A stretch of DNA of 42,582 nucleotides from Tetrahymena thermophila SB210 (lineage: Eukaryota; Ciliophora; Oligohymenophorea; Hymenostomatida; Tetrahymenidae). The notes beneath the pieces were generated by a model, which worked only from the letters and a program-made list of their open reading frames with translations, was not told where the DNA came from and did not search any database. Shown in pieces: positions 1 through 10,285 of the stretch (position 1 is the stretch's first letter; every line of letters begins with the position of its first letter). Location of the stretch: the NCBI RefSeq assembly GCF_000189635.1, contig NW_002476451.1:1-42582 (forward strand), in the 5' to 3' direction. The position numbers and the translations under genes are program-made.

Positions 1-2457
1 GTTAAAAAGTGGTATTTATTTTGATGCAATTTATTTGGAATATTTGTTTCGATTCCTAAACAAATAAATTTAGATGCACAAAAATTAAACAAAAAAAAAA
101 TCAAAAAACAATTTATGAGCTGTGAATCAATCAATCAATTAATTCTCCAAACCCATTTGTTTTAAGTTTCAATTTCACAAATGTATTAATTAAAACAAAC
201 TAAATAAATTGATAGTTAGTTAAATTACCATAGATAGAGATTCAAAGATGTTATATTTTGGCACTTCTCCAAGCTCATTCCAATGTTCTTAGCTCCATCT
301 GCACCAAGCTCATTACTCCTATGAAAATAATAAATAATGAATGTGTTGAAAATAATCAAAATAAAATAGAAAAGGAATTAATAATGAATGATTTTGCTAA
401 AGATGTTAAAAAGTGGTATTTATTTTGATGCAATTTATTTGGAATATTTGTTTCGATTCCTAAACAAATAAATTTAGATGCACAAAAATTAAACAAAAAA
501 AAAATCAAAAAACAATTTATGAGCTGTGAATCAATCAATCAATCAATTAATTCTCCAAACCCATTTGTTTTAAGTTTCAATTTCACAAATGAATCAATTA
601 AAACAAACTAAATAAATTGATAGTTAGTTAAATTACGATAGATTGAGACTCAAAGATGTTATATTTTGGCACTTCTCCAAGCTCATTCCAATGTTCTTAG
701 CTCCATCTGCACCAAGGTTATTCTCCCTATGAAAATAATAAATAATGAATGTGTTGAAAATAATCAAAATAAAATAGAAAAGGAATTAATAATGAATGAT
801 TTTGCTAAAGATGTTAAAAAGTGGTATTTATTTTGATGCAATTTATTTGGAATATTTGTTTCAATTCCTAAACAAATAAATTTAGATGCACAAAAATTAA
901 ACAAAAAAAAAATCAAAAAACAATTTATGAGCTGTGAATCAATCAATCAATTAATTCTCCAAACCCATTTGTTTTAAGTTTCAATTTCACAAATGAATTA
1001 ATTAAAACAAACTAAATAAATTGATAGTTAGTTAAATTACTCTAGATTGAGATTCAAAGATGTTATATTTTGGCACTTCTCCAAGCTCATTCCAATGTTC
1101 TTAGCTCCATCTGCACCAAGGTTATTCTCCCTATGAAAATAATAAATAATGAATGTGTTGAAAATAATCAAAATAAAATAGAAAAGGAATTAATAATGAA
1201 TGATTTTGCTAAAGATGTTAAAAAGTGGTATTTATTTTGATGCAATTTATTTGGAATATTTGTTTCAATTCCTAAACAAATAAATTTAGATGCACAAAAA
1301 TTAAACAAAAAAAAAATCAAAAAACAATTTATGAGCTGTGAATCAATCAATCAATCAATCAATTAATTCTCCAAACCCATTTGTTTTAAGTTTCAATTTC
1401 ACAAATGAATCAATTAAAACAAACTAAATAAATTGATAGTTAGTTAAATTACCCTAGATTGAGACTCAAAGATGTTATATTTTGGCACTTCTCCAAGCTC
1501 ATTCCAATGTTCTTAGCTCCATCTGCACCAAGCTTGTTATTCCTATGAAAATAATAAATAATGAATGTGTTGAAAATAATGAAAATAAAATAGAAAAGGA
1601 ATTAATAATGAATGATTTTGCTAAAGATGTTAAAAAGTGGTATTTATTTTGATGCAATTTATTTGGAATATTTGTTTGAATTCGTAAACAAATAAATTTA
1701 GATGCACAAAAATTAAACAAAAAAAAAAATCAAAAAACAATTTATGAGCTGTGAATCAATCAATCAATTAATTCTCCAAACCCATTTGTTTTAAGTTTCA
1801 ATTTCACAAATGTATTAATTAAAACAAACTAAATAAATTGATAGTTAGTTAAATTACCATAGATCGAGATTCAAAGATGTTATATTTTGGCACTTCTCCA
1901 AGCTCATTCCAATGTTCTTAGCTCCATCTGCACCAAGCTCATTACTCCTATGAAAATAATAAATAATGAATGTGTTGAAAATAATGAAAATAAAATAGAA
2001 AAGGAATTAATAATGAATGATTTTGCTAAAGATGTTAAAAAGTGGTATTTATTTTGATGCAATTTATTTGGAATATTTGTTTGAATTCGTAAACAAATAA
2101 ATTTAGATGCACAAAAATTAAACAAAAAAAAAATCAAAAATCAATTTATGAGCTGTGAATCAATCAATCAATCAATCAATTAATTCTCCAAACCCATTTG
2201 TTTTAAGTTTCAATTTCACAAATGAATCAATTAAAACAAACTAAATAAATTGATAGTTAGTTAAATTACGATAGATTGAGATTCAAAGATGTTATATTTT
2301 GGCACTTCTCCAAGCTCATTCCAATGTTCTTAGCTCCATCTGCACCAAGGTAATTCTCCCTATGAAAATAATAAATAATGAATGTGTTGAAAATAATGAA
2401 AATAAAATAGAAAAGTAATTAATAAATGGGTTAATAATGAATGATTTTGCTAAAGAT
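1..2457 (-). repeat. Tandem array of six ~404-424 bp LRR exon+intron units
   Basis: Units start near 1, 405, 813, 1217, 1629 and 2034; a degraded edge follows at about 2458. Each contains one 90-bp LRR exon of gene A (minus strand) and a ~314-322 bp intron, nearly identical between units. Length differences come mainly from the number of AATC copies (three in units 1, 3, 5; four in 2; five in 4 and 6), a one-base change in a poly-A run in unit 5, and an insertion in unit 6. Odd and even units differ consistently (tattaatt or aattaatt versus aatcaatt after cacaaatg), so the array grew partly as a ~810-bp dimer. Short frames of 60-77 codons seen here under the standard code are intron shadows. 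Confidence 0.93.
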
Positions 2458-4734
2458 TTTAAAAAGTTGTATTTATTTTGATTATTTTGATATCATTTCA
2501 ATTTACAAGCAAATAAAATTATGGTTAATAAAATAAGAATTTATAAAATAAAATAAAAAATCCTAAAATATAAATACTGTATAAATTTTATCAAAGCCTA
2601 AAAAAGAGAATAATAACTTTTTTAATTTATTTTAATAGTAAAAAATTAAGACCTAAAAAATGAAATGGGAGATATTTAGAGAAGTAAATAAACTCTACAA
2701 TAAATAAATAAATAAAATTTTTAAGTATTTAACTTCAATTTAATTTAATTTAATTATTGAATTTTTATATCTCGTTTTGAATTTATATTAATTAATTCTA
2801 TCTTTCATTTAATTTTGTTAAGCAATTAAAATTTTTAATAACTTTAAATCTGAAAGTTATGAATGAATCAATAAAGATGTCTAAAATAAATGGTTTTTAA
2901 AATATTTAACTTTATACTAATTCTGATAAACTATAACTTAATTTCAATGAAAATAAGTAGATTTCATTATGGATTAAAATTTATTTGCATTTAATAATTT
3001 ATTTTAAATTATGGAAAAATTACAAATTTTTGTTTAGATACTTAAAAAATTAAAAAATAATTTAGATTTATTTTGGGGAGAAAATATCAATTTCTTAAAT
3101 CATATATCAATGTTTGATGTCATTTCAATTATTTATTTTAAAAATAAATAAAATGAAATTTGTTTATCTATTTAAAATTATTCAATTATAAAATGTATAC
3201 CTGAAATCAAGATCTAAGTGATGAACTAACCTTTTTGCAATACATTCCTTGAATTCCTCGAATTTAGAGAGATTACTGTAACCTCTAAATTTGTACTCAT
3301 CTAATCTGACTTCATTTTGTTTGCTTGTGTAGTTAAATTTAAGAAAAGATTGTCTGAATTTTGAAATCATCAAATTAGATTCAGTAAAATCCAATTTGTC
3401 CTTTACCGCATAAATGAACTAACTTTCTAATTTTAGTCTTACTTCATTTAATTGCTTAGTTAGTCCTAAAGAATCGATTCTATTATTAGGCAAAATTTCA
3501 AGCATTTTAATAATAATTTAGTTAATATCTTAATATAAAGCGTTTTTGCTTAGATAGTTAGGTAATTTTCCTTTTCTGATAAAAGTACAATCTCCATCTT
3601 CAAGAAACTTTCCAAGGGTTAATTCAAGAAGAATAATTCCTAAGCCATAAATATCATACTATAAATAAAAATTAAATTAAAAATAAGTAAATAAATAATA
3701 GAATCCTTTAATAAATTTACTTAGATTTTGAAGAAACCGTTATCATCTGTTATTTCAGGAGCTGCATACTTTCTTGTAAATCCTTTGAGCTTTTAAATGT
3801 TAAGAATGTAAAAAAATACAAATAAATTTATAGAAATAGCTTCAAATAAAAAAAGAGTAAACAAAATTTTTTGTATTTTAGAAAAATGGAAAACCTTTAA
3901 TAATTTTGAATAAATTAAATGCTTTAAAAGCAAGTGTTGAAATTCTAAAAACGAATAGTGCTAAAACTAATTGAAGTAGTAATTAAATTTTAAAAATAAA
4001 TAAATTAATTAATTAATTACATTGTAAGTTTTTGATCCTTCTTTAAATAATTTAGACTCTCCGTAATCACCTTGAAGATTTAAAATAAGAATTTAGGCTA
4101 TAATAAACTTATAAATAGTATAAAATTTAACTCAATAAGATTAAAAACAAATTTTATATATTTGAAATATTTATTTATTAAGAAATATATATATTTAAAA
4201 ACTCTAACTATTATTTTGTATATTAATCATTAAACCACAAACTTATATTTATAAAAAGAATGAATATTTATTAAAAAGAATAAAGTAATTTTTTTATCCT
4301 AAAAATTTGAATATATTTAGAAACTAAAAAGGAAAAAAATATGAATTTTTACATTAATATTTTTTAGAAATCTGATAGTATTTTGTTTTTTTTTCATTTA
4401 AAAACTCTTCGATAGATTTAAAGACATAAGGAGTATCCTTTAAAAATTTCATTATTTTTTCTTCTTCTTTGATTTTTTAGAATTTAGGTTTGCTACATTT
4501 GACAGCAACTATTTCTTCATTATACTTAGCCTCAAAAACACATCCATTACCGCCTTGTGAAATGTAAGATGTTAAGTATATCTTCTTCTTTTGAAGCTCA
4601 TTGTAAATCGATGTTAGTTCATCTGTATCAAATATCATATTCTCTTCATGTTTCTTTTTATAGTCCTCAAAAATTTTTTTAAATTTTTCTTCAGGTGCCT
4701 AATATTTAAGCTCAGTGTCTTGTTATTATTGCAT
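1..4734 (-). CDS. Gene A: kinase-like domain followed by LRR repeats (partial, runs off left edge)
   Basis: Read with TAA/TAG as Gln. Exons in transcription order: 4734-4353, 4097-4021, 3789-3721, 3658-3201, then 90-bp LRR exons 2359-2270, 1947-1858, 1542-1453, 1130-1041, 726-637 and 318-229. All junctions are GT..AG and phases agree. Exon 1 opens MQQQQDTELKYQ and carries the kinase glycine loop (ISQGGNGCVFEAKY) and the beta-3 lysine (EEIVAVKCSK). Exon 2 carries DYG (DFG equivalent), exon 3 has YAAPE (subdomain VIII) and exon 4 has YDIYGLGIILLEL (subdomain IX) and PNNRIDSL. No HxDxKxxN catalytic loop was found between exons 1 and 2, so this is a pseudokinase, a damaged gene, or my exon model is incomplete there. 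LRR exons read like NNLGADGAKNIGMSLEKCQN, the ribonuclease-inhibitor-type LRR common in Tetrahymena proteins. The C-terminus lies outside the window. An 841-bp intron (2360-3200) separates kinase and LRR parts. Confidence 0.75.
2360..3200 (-). other. Long intron of gene A
   Basis: This 841-bp stretch lies between the last kinase-region exon and the first LRR exon of gene A. It is very AT-rich and I see no LRR-like or kinase-like reading frame in it on either strand. The left ~100 bases are a degraded edge of the tandem unit. Confidence 0.6.
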
Positions 4735-5278
4735 GATTAGTAACAATTGCTAATATATAAAATAATTATAATGTTTAACGAATAAGAATAAAAAATTTTT
4801 TTTTTAATTTAAATAATATATTTTATAACGAAATCTTTTTTATTTACCTTTTTTATTCCTTTCTTTTCTTTCAATTAATTTCTTTGTTTTTTTCTTAATT
4901 AAATTATAAAAATTTTTTAATTAAAAAAGTATAAAAATTATTAGTTAATTTAATTAAAAATAATAATTAAACTAAAAATAGTTTGTGACTTTCCCCAAAA
5001 TCTTCAAATCAAATTTATTCTTTTTCATACATAATAATTTAAATGTTAATTAATTTATATCAAGCAAATTCACTTTATCGTATCATAAAATATTATTATT
5101 AATTTATCAAAACTAAATAAAAAAGAAAACAAGAATTTTTAAAATTGACCAAATATAAATCTGGTCAAAAGAAATTAAAAGATTAATCATCTTTATTAAA
5201 AATATAATAGGCAAAGTTAATTTTCTAATATTTTATCAAAATATTTACTTTTAAAACATTAAATTATCTTCTCATAAA
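4735..5278. other. Intergenic, upstream of gene A
   Basis: AT-rich sequence upstream of the gene A start codon. It presumably holds the gene A promoter. No motif, repeat or reading frame stands out. Confidence 0.5.
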
Positions 5279-5530
5279 TCAAATAAAATAGCAAAATTTA
5301 ATTAATTTTTATTTTACCTTTAGTTCAATTTTTTTGTTTTATATTTTTTTTAATAATCTGTTATTAAATATATTTTTATATTATTTTGTTGACCTTAGCT
5401 TTTTGAGTTGCAAGATATTTAAAAAAGTTCTATTTTTGAAAATTCTAGCATATTCTATTGGATCTCTAAGCAATGATATTGAAAAATACAATAAAATACT
5501 GATGATGTTAAAAGATTTTTTTATCTTCAT
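5279..5530 (-). CDS. Possible small hypothetical protein, 83 aa
   Basis: An ATG-to-TGA frame in the ciliate code, on the minus strand between genes A and B. The N-terminus has two lysines and then a hydrophobic stretch (FNIISILLYFSISLL), which could be a signal peptide or membrane anchor. A strongly basic region follows. I recognise no family. A segment reading NILQLKKLR faintly resembles the C-terminal exons of neighbouring LRR genes, so it could be a relic. An overlapping 66-codon plus-strand frame (5334-5534) exists only in the standard code and is less likely. Coding status is uncertain. Confidence 0.22.
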
Positions 5531-5912
5531 TTAAAAAATTAAAGAGTTTATTTTTAACAAATAAATTTAACTTTAAATAATGAAATTAAAAATTTTTGTA
5601 AATTTAACTTTAAAATTATCAAAATGAGCTTATTAAAAATAAAAAAACATATTAGGTTTCATTTTCCATTTTATTAAAAATAGTATTTTATTCAATGAAA
5701 GAGTAAATAGATTAAAAATTAACGTGAAAAATTAAATTAAATATTTATTTCCATAAATACAATAATTTATTAATGAATAATGAATGAGTAATAATTTATT
5801 TTAATAAAAAATAAAGTTATTTGTGTGTGTTATAAAAGATCATAAATCATTCAACAGAAAGTTTTATTTTTAAATAATAAAAATAAAAACCATTTATAAA
5901 ATTAATTATTAT
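5531..5912. other. Intergenic, downstream of gene B
   Basis: AT-rich spacer after the gene B stop codon. I see no further exon, repeat or hairpin of note. Confidence 0.5.
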
Positions 5913-8900
5913 TCAATCTTATTCAATTTGCATCTTCACTAATCTCTTTGTTTTAAGAACTTTAATCCTTAAATTTTTTATCAAGAAATGATTGTCCCTG
6001 TTAATAGTTGAAAAATTTTAATTTTATCACAAAAAAATCATAATTTATATGTGTGCATGAAATATGATAATAAAATAAATTTAAAATAAAAAAAAGGAAA
6101 GTAATCATGTAAAAAGTAGAATATCTATTTTATTAATATTATACAACCTAATAAATAACAATATTATCAATAAAAACAAATAAACATAATTTACCAAAAG
6201 TCAAGTTTTAAAACAGAGAGACTAGAGCACTTTGATAAAGCATATCCTAATTCGGATGCACCCAGAGCACCAATTTAATTGCTACTTTTTGATATTTAAA
6301 AAAATTGTTTTTCTTTAAAATGGAAAAATATAAAGTATAAAATCAAAGTCTTGATATAGAATTTAAAAGAAAATATATAATAATCAGAATGGATATAAAT
6401 ATAAAAATGTAAAGTTTGTTTAAATAAATTTAGTAAACAATATAGAAAGAAATTAGAAATGTTTTTTAATTCATAGTAAATAAATTTAAAGTATTCATTA
6501 AATAGACTTAATAGAAGTACGATAAGATAAGATTTAAAGAAGACAGATTGGAATACTAAGATAAGACGGAACCTAAATTTGAGGCACCCAAGTCACCAAT
6601 TTAATTTTATCTATTTATAATTTAAAAATTTTTTCTTTCCTTGAAAATTATTTTCAAACTCAAAATAATAAAGATATGTTTAATAATTAATTTTAAATTG
6701 AAGAAATAAAAGTGTTAATAAATAAAAAATAAATAGACTTTAACAAATAAAATAATCAAGAATTAAAAATGAATAAATATTAAAAATATTAAAATTATTT
6801 TTATTTGTTTTTTTAATGTTTATTTAGCGAAATTACTAACAATTAATTAAAATAAGAAAATTTAAAAATTATTTTTACGAAAGGCTAAGTGTCAAAGAAG
6901 AAAGTCTAGGGCACTTTGATAAGGCAAAACCTAAATCTTATGCGCCTTTTGCATCAATTGAGTTATTACTAAGAATAGTAAGAAAATTATTTATTATTAT
7001 GGAAATTTTTAAAATGAATTTAAAGCAAAAGAATAAAAAAATATTTTAAAAAAAAAATTATAGAGTAAATTAAATAAGAGGTGAAAAATCAAAAAATATA
7101 ATTAATGAAAAGACTCTACCTATCTATCAATTTAACTCTATCCTTTAAGAAAAAACTATAAAACTAAAGTCAATAAAATTTTACCTAAGGTTGAGGGAAA
7201 AGGTTGATATATTAGAGATTTTTTATACAGCTTAACCTAAGTCCGATGCCCCTTAGTCACCAATAGAATTTTATCTTTTTATAATTTTAAGATAATTTGT
7301 TTGTTAAAAAGATAATTTTTAGTGAGAAGAAGTCAAAAATTAAATTTTTAATTTAAAAGTTAACTTCTAAAAAGCAAAAAAGTGATTGAAGAACCAATAA
7401 AGTAAATATTTTCATTTATTTTTGATTAAAAAATTAAAAAGCATTTTTACACAAGGTTTAGAGTAAATTATGTGAGATTAGAATATTTTGAAATAGCAAA
7501 GCCTAAATCTGACGCACCTTAGTTGCCAATTTAATTGTTACTTTAATTTTTTCAATAAATTAGTTTATTTGCAATAATAATATTTATTACAATACAAGCT
7601 CAAAAATAAGATAAAAAATTAAACTTATAAAAATAAAAGTATTTTATTTAATATCTTATTAACAAGTCTTAAAAAATTAAGTACAATAAAGCAAATATAA
7701 GCTTTTAATTTTAGATAGATTTAATTTCTAAGTTTTTGATGACTGAAATAAATAAAATAAAATTTTGAATAAATTATACCTAAGGTCAAGAGTTAGAATT
7801 GAAAGATTAAAGCACTTTGTTAGAGAAGAGCCTAATTCTAATGCACCCTAAGAGCCAATTTAATTGCTACTTTATATTTTGAAAAATATATATATCTAAA
7901 TAAATAACACAAAATATTGATAAAAGCAAAGAAATTAATAAACTATTTTACAAGAGCCACAATGTCAAAGATTTGAGATTAGTACATTTCGCTATAGCTT
8001 TACCTAAGTTGAATGCTCCTTATTAGCCGATTGAATTGCTACTTTTTTATTTTTAAGAAAAATTAATAACACAAAAATTAGCTGTTTATTTTGAGGAAGG
8101 TGATGATGTTAATTAATGAGAAATGACATTATATATTATTAGAAACTAATAATATTAAAAATTATATCTGTCCTTTTTTTTTTGTTTAATAATAAATAAA
8201 AATTTTATTTTACCCTAAATTAAGTATTAAAGTTGAAAGATTTTCATACTTTTATAGAGCAGAGCCTAAATTTGATGCTCCTTAGTCACATATTGAATTC
8301 TGCCTTTTTATATTTGATTAGTAGTTTATTAGCTTTATGTTTTCATAGTAATCAAAAAAATTTGAAATAATTCATAAGAAATTGAAAATATTTCAACAAT
8401 GAAGTAATGAATGAGAAAGAAAGAAAAATTAATTTTAATTTAGAATCTAAAAAAATTTTAATATAAAGATTTTTCATAATATCCAACTTATTATTTAATA
8501 AAATAAATAAAAAATAAGATTTAAATAAAATTTTACCAAAGGTTAAGAGTAAAAGCTGAAAGAGAAGTGCACTATATTAAAGCAGAGCCTAAATCCAAAA
8601 CACTTTATCCACCAATTAAGTTTCTACTTTATTTATTTAAATGAAAATTAATTATTTTAAAAATAAATTTTAATTTAAAAATACAAGTATATAATTTAAA
8701 AAAATAAAAACAAATTGAACAAAATAAAAATTTGATAATCAAAATGAAATAAAATATTTAAAATGTAAATTAAACTAGGTTATTATTTACTAAAGTTAGA
8801 GTGTCAAAATTGATAGATTAGAACACTTTGATAGAGCAGATCCTAAGTATTTTAATCCCTAGTCTCCGATTTAATTTTATCTTTTTTTTTATATTTTAGA

Positions 8901-9556
8901 TAAATTAATCAGTTTAAAAATTAAATAACTATTAAAATAGAGATAACAGTTATTTAAAATTATCAACAAAGTAAAAGTTAAAAAAATAAGAAAAAATAGC
9001 AAGCTAATAATCACAAATACATAAGATAGCAAAGAGGAAAAATAATCAACTACATAAAAAAAATAAATCTATTTTTTCTTTATATTTAACAAAATAAAAG
9101 TATTAAATATTGGTAAAAAGTTTACCCAAGTTCAAGTGTCAAAATTGAGAGATTGACACATTTCGCTAAAGCAGATGCTAAAACTTATACATTCTATTCA
9201 TCAATTTAATTGATACTTTTTATTTTTTTGAGAAAAAAGAGTATAGTATGAAATAAAATTAATAAAAGCTAAATCAAAGCAAACAAAATTGAAATAAATT
9301 TAAATTTTAGATTTGAGTAAATATAAGAATTATTTAAAAAATTTGATTATCTAATTATTTATTAATTAAAATTGTTAATAGTAAATATTAAAGATTATTT
9401 TTTTACATCAGATTTACTTCAAGATTAGTGTGAGATGATAGCTGAGAATTTACAAACTTTTTATTAATGAAAATAAATGAATATAGAAAATCTAAATAAA
9501 AAATCATCAATTACATCTTCTAAATTTAAAAATTATTTTTTTTATTATAAACCCAT
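5913..9556 (-). CDS. Gene B: LRR-only protein, one repeat per exon
   Basis: Exons in order: 9556-9407, then eleven LRR exons 9215-9126, 8880-8791, 8626-8537, 8303-8214, 8041-7952, 7869-7780, 7540-7451, 7274-7185, 6968-6879, 6610-6521, 6284-6195, and the last exon 5997-5913. Every LRR exon is exactly 90 bp, begins and ends in phase 2, and reads like SNQIGDQGASDLGSALSKCS plus an xLxLxL tail, the RNI-type LRR. The last exon ends LKTKRLVKMQIEQD, TGA. Exon 1 begins MGLQQKKQFLNLEDVIDD, parallel to exon 1 of gene C. It is 150 bp, whereas phase 2 needs 3n+2 (149 here or 146 in gene C). The frame shifts at a run of six T after DVID, and reading on hits TGA before the exon ends. So this is a pseudogene or a homopolymer sequencing error. 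Corrected length would be about 407 aa. The role is presumably protein binding; the partner is unknown. Introns (82-268 bp) are unrelated to each other. Confidence 0.82.
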
Positions 9557-10025
9557 TTCTTTTACTTGTATTTTAATTTTAAATTACTTCGTTACTAAAA
9601 AATTAATTAAAAATAACAGTTTTCTTTATTTTTAATGAAAATAAAATTAAGGCTGAATTGAGTTCTACAAATCATTAGATTTATATATCATAACAATTCG
9701 ATTAATACTTATTTAAAGAAAAAAAATTATCTATCAACCAAAAACAAATAAGCATGAAAATTTTTAAATTCCTTGTATTTATATTAATAGCCCTAAGAAA
9801 TAATATTTATATTGCTTAAAGTTTTTAAATAAATATTTTATTAAATAAAAAAATTTTATGAATTTAAATTAATAAAAATATTCTGATAAAATATAATAAA
9901 TAAACAATTAAATCATTATAAAACTATAAAGTTTTCTCCTTTTAATTAAATGAATAGAATCAAAAAGCTAAAATTAGGACTTTAATTTATTTTTTATCAA
10001 CAAGATTGACACTTATATTTTTTTG

Positions 10026-10069
10026 GACTATTTTCTTTTAAACATTTTATATGTATTAAGAAAATAGTC
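10026..10069. repeat. 12-bp inverted repeat upstream of P1
   Basis: Perfect arms GACTATTTTCTT (10026-10037) and AAGAAAATAGTC (10058-10069) with a 20-base spacer, about 217 bases before the P1 ATG. It could form a hairpin. No known element is recognised. Confidence 0.6.
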
Positions 10070-10242
10070 ATTAAATGGCAAAAAATAAAGAATACAATTT
10101 ATTATTTTCTATTAATGTAATTTTAATAAGTAATTGTTTTCATCCACTCTTTAATTAATTAAAATTAATTGCAAAAATAATCAACTATCTCATCTCAACC
10201 ATTAAATTAATTAATACAAAGAAATATAAGAACTTAAAAATT

Positions 10243-10252
10243 AGTAGAAGTA
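10243..10252 (+). promoter_or_regulatory. AGTAGAAGTA leader motif of P1
   Basis: The motif AGTAGAAGTA lies 43 bases before the ATG. The same motif precedes P2, P4, P6, P7, P8 and P9 at 43-51 bases. It may be a core promoter, an initiator or a 5'UTR element. Confidence 0.45.
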
Positions 10253-10285
10253 GTTATTAATCATTTAAATAATACATACATAAGA

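Larger units (their letters stand above)
9557..10285. promoter_or_regulatory. Divergent intergenic region between gene B and P1
   Basis: This 729-bp gap is the only strand switch in the window: gene B reads left and P1 reads right. It must contain both promoters. A 12-bp inverted repeat lies at 10026-10069 and an AGTAGAAG element at 10243. No coding sequence is seen. Confidence 0.55.

Noticed and set aside
30..60. TTTCGATTCC as a tRNA T-loop
   Set aside because: Flanking bases do not form a T stem and no acceptor or anticodon arm can be built; it is intronic.
356..2137. Repeated 60-77 codon minus-strand frames starting MIDSQLINCFL or similar
   Set aside because: They lie within the introns of gene A and overlap only parts of the LRR exons in the wrong frame. 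They repeat because the whole exon+intron unit is duplicated.
1..2457. CRISPR or satellite interpretation of the tandem repeats
   Set aside because: Units are ~400 bp and contain a splice-bounded LRR exon in a eukaryotic sequence; there is no short repeat/spacer pattern.
5913..9556. Treating genes A and B as a single long minus-strand gene
   Set aside because: Gene B has its own terminal exon with TGA, and gene A begins with an ATG and a Gln-rich kinase N-terminus after a >1-kb spacer.
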